Shown in pieces: positions 62,338 to 64,000 of a DNA stretch of 64,000 nt. The notes beneath the pieces are model-generated. The model was not told the DNA's origin and made no database searches. It saw only the letters and a program-made list of their open reading frames with translations. Origin of the DNA: Planctomycetota bacterium. Lineage in GTDB: Bacteria > Planctomycetota > Phycisphaerae > UBA1845. The translations under genes and the position numbers were made by a program. The stretch is from the NCBI GenBank assembly GCA_030616775.1, contig JAUWWQ010000003.1, positions 74,794 through 138,793 on the forward strand, in the 5' to 3' direction. Each line of letters starts with the position of its first letter. Positions within the stretch are counted from its first letter, which is position 1.

Positions 62338-62685
62338 ATGGCAAACAGAGCTGAAGCGTTTTTCACGCAGTGGGAAGAGGATCAGGGAAAGATGAAAGAG
62401 CTGGCCCCCGATGTGATGCGGGGGTTCGGCGGGCTGTTTCAGGCCGTCATGAAAGACGGGGCCCTTTCGGTACGCGAGAAGGAGCTTATCGCGCTGGCGG
62501 TCGGCGTTGCGGTGCCCTGCATCCCCTGCATCAATTTACACGTGAAGAAATGCCTGGAGGCGGGTGCCACGCGTGAGCAGATTCTTGAAGCGGCCGGCGT
62601 AACCGTCATGATGCGCGGCGGCCCGTCGCTCACGCACATACCGGAGGTCATCGAGGCCTTGGAGCACTTGGAGCAGACAACATGA
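62338..62685 (+). CDS. Carboxymuconolactone decarboxylase/AhpD-like protein
   Basis: The C-x2-C-x3-H pattern of the AhpD-type active site appears as PCIPCINLHVKK. It is followed by GATREQILEAAGVTVMMRGG, typical of the family. The AAGGAG before ATG 62338 supports the start. The 115-residue length is normal. These proteins often work as peroxide or disulfide reductases. Control by the upstream ArsR-like regulator is likely from their order. Confidence 0.82.
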   Translation: MANRAEAFFTQWEEDQGKMKELAPDVMRGFGGLFQAVMKDGALSVREKELIALAVGVAVPCIPCINLHVKKCLEAGATREQILEAAGVTVMMRGGPSLTHIPEVIEALEHLEQTT

Positions 62686-62759
62686 TGGCCGAATGACGAA
62701 TGGAGAATGTAGAATTGCGAGTGAAAAACAAGCGGCAAGGATAACGAGGCGGCGGCAGG

Positions 62760-62993
62760 CCCGGGCCACTTCCCGCCTGGGGCGCTTATGCCATTTCGCT
62801 ATTCGTCATTCTGCTCTCGGCCGCCCCGATCACCATTGATCCGATCTTCTCAGGGCTGGCCTGGTCGCTGATCTTCGGCCTGTTGGCCTCGACGATCTTC
62901 ACCCTGTTCGTGATCCCCATCGCCTACTGGCTGCTGTACGCTGGCAAGCCCGGCCACGGTGCTACGTCACCTGAGGCCAGCCCGCAACATTAG
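62760..62993 (+). pseudogene. C-terminal fragment of an RND efflux transporter
   Basis: With no good start codon, the frame reads AISLFVILLSAAPITIDPIF and then SGLAWSLIFGLLASTIFTLF, VIPIAYWLLYAGK before a TAG stop at 62991. This matches the last membrane spans of AcrB/CzcA-type pumps (the GLASTIFTLFVIP pattern). The other thousand residues are absent. It is a broken gene next to the ArsR and AhpD-like genes. Confidence 0.65.
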
Positions 62994-63317
62994 CCGGGGC
63001 AGGGTCTTGCCGGACTACGGTGCAAGCAATGCCGAACAAACGTTCCAGATCGTCGGAGGAGACGAGCCGAATCTTTCCCCGGAACCGGAGAATATAATAG
63101 ACCGGTGGTAAGGCGGGAACTGCTGCTCAATCGCGGTACAATACTGTGCAGTATATGGATTTGTGGCTGGGTACCGATGTTATACCGGAACATGCCGGGA
63201 TGAGGGCAACGTGTCGTTGAGTCGGCTACGTAGCCGCGAGGGCGGCATTGTCGCAGCCAGAATCCGTGGTGGCTCGTCAAGCCCACATATACTGCTGCCA
63301 CGAAGAGAGACGCAGAC
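62994..63317. other. Intergenic region upstream of the HtrA-type gene
   Basis: About 320 bases. A perfect six-base dyad ATACTG-TG-CAGTAT lies at 63141-63154 and could be an operator. A TATAAT is near 63092, but no matching -35 hexamer is seen. No gene is supported. Confidence 0.4.
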
Positions 63318-64000
63318 ATGATCACCGGTGGACCAGACCGAGAATACGATCGATACCCTGTGCAAACTTATCAGCGCTCGCGTGGGCTGAGCTGGGTGAT
63401 CATGCTTGGCGTGTGGGTCGTGGTGTTCTTACTGGTCTGGTCGTTTGTCAGGCCGGAGCAGCCCGCGCCGCTGCACGATCCCAACGCCGAACCCAGGGTT
63501 GTCACGCCCCGTGCGGATCTCGTCGCCGATGAGAAGGCCACCATCGAGATCTTCCGTGAGGCCTCACCGGCTGTGGTGTACATCACCAGCACCGAACTCG
63601 GTCGCAGTTTCTTCGGGGTCGATGTCTTTGAGATACCCCGCGGTGCGGGTTCCGGGTTTATCTACGACCGCGACGGTCACATCGTCACCAACTTTCACGT
63701 CATTCAGGATGGCACACGCTGGACGGTGACACTCGCGGACGAATCGCAATGGCCGGCCCGAGTGGTCGGCTTTGAGCCCGACAAGGACATCGCGGTTTTG
63801 AAGATCGAGGCACCGAAGGAGCGGTTGAAGCCGATCACCGTTGGCACCTCCCACGATCTCCAGGTGGGCCAGAAGGTGCTCGCCATCGGCAACCCCTTCG
63901 GGTTCGACCAGACCTTGACCCTGGGCGTGGTCAGCGCGTTGGGCCGCGAGATAGAGGCGGTGACCGGTCGCAAGATTCGCGGTGTGATTCAGACGGACGC
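63318..64000 (+). CDS. HtrA/DegP-type serine protease, N-terminal part
   Basis: The gene runs off the right edge of the window. One membrane span (LSWVIMLGVWVVVFLLVWSF) near residues 25-45 anchors it. The trypsin-like domain shows GAGSGFIYDRDGHIVTNFHV with the catalytic His, DKDIAVLKIEAP with the Asp, and AIGNPFGFDQTLTLGVVSAL. The Ser motif and any PDZ domain lie beyond base 64000. It should be a periplasmic quality-control protease. Confidence 0.9.
   Translation, partial: MITGGPDREYDRYPVQTYQRSRGLSWVIMLGVWVVVFLLVWSFVRPEQPAPLHDPNAEPRVVTPRADLVADEKATIEIFREASPAVVYITSTELGRSFFGVDVFEIPRGAGSGFIYDRDGHIVTNFHVIQDGTRWTVTLADESQWPARVVGFEPDKDIAVLKIEAPKERLKPITVGTSHDLQVGQKVLAIGNPFGFDQTLTLGVVSALGREIEAVTGRKIRGVIQTD

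Overview
The window is high-GC bacterial chromosome of a planctomycete-like organism, probably from or near the Phycisphaerae. This is inferred from the protein set, not from a marker gene: there is no rRNA here. The supporting signs are one PEP-CTERM and one IPTL-CTERM surface protein, PEP-CTERM-associated FemAB and glycosyltransferase genes, a futalosine-pathway menaquinone gene (mqnE), secreted proteins with dockerin-like calcium loops, tricorn-type protease, DUF3857/transglutaminase proteins, and weak or absent Shine-Dalgarno sequences at many starts.

Layout. 0-4 kb: the 3' end of a secreted M14 carboxypeptidase and two tandem paralogous metzincin-like lipoproteins. 4.3-11.5 kb: addA (helicase-nuclease, no addB visible) followed by putA and a possible 28-residue membrane peptide. 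11.6-18.5 kb: a leftward run of ppiC-like lipoprotein, adenylate kinase, ispA, dxs, nadK and a GT9 glycosyltransferase, linking isoprenoid precursor supply with NADP supply and envelope sugar transfer. 18.7-23.6 kb: MBL-fold hydrolase, sulfatase-like lipoprotein, GT-C-type membrane protein and acpS. 24-25.5 kb: PEP-CTERM and IPTL-CTERM genes meeting tail to tail. 25.6-27.2 kb: a scar region with two broken gene 3' ends, an orphan Mrr-like nuclease and a 3' fragment of a tRNA-Pro gene. 27.3-46.4 kb: a peptide-use region with an OPT transporter, two POT-like transporters, PepT, a tricorn-like protease, two coupled DUF3857 proteins, oligoendopeptidase F and a PLP gamma-lyase-type enzyme. 46.4-49.3 kb: a zinc-ribbon gene, a fragment of a polysaccharide export protein, and a DUF2513 gene beside a PD-(D/E)XK protein. 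49.6-53 kb: metF, tRNA-Tyr, gcvT and gcvH (one-carbon and glycine metabolism). 53.3-57.1 kb: a CapK-like, FemAB and glycosyltransferase operon of the PEP-CTERM/exopolysaccharide type. 57-64 kb: envelope and regulatory genes, mqnE, an ArsR regulator with its operator, an AhpD-like protein, two truncated genes and the start of an HtrA-type protease.

The most unusual signal is a family of palindromic repeats (core CGCGGGCTTTAGCCCGCG or CGCAGGCTTTAGCCTGCG). It occurs between genes, as an inverted pair inside a larger fold-back element, and also inside addA and mqnE. Both coding copies lie in the same orientation and reading frame and encode nearly the same peptide (AAGFS-P/L-RGH) in two unrelated enzymes. 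This resembles the protein-coding palindromic elements known from Rickettsia. A second pattern is that every recognisable broken gene in the window retains only its 3' end. The DUF2513 plus PD-(D/E)XK pair is the best candidate for an undescribed defence-type module.
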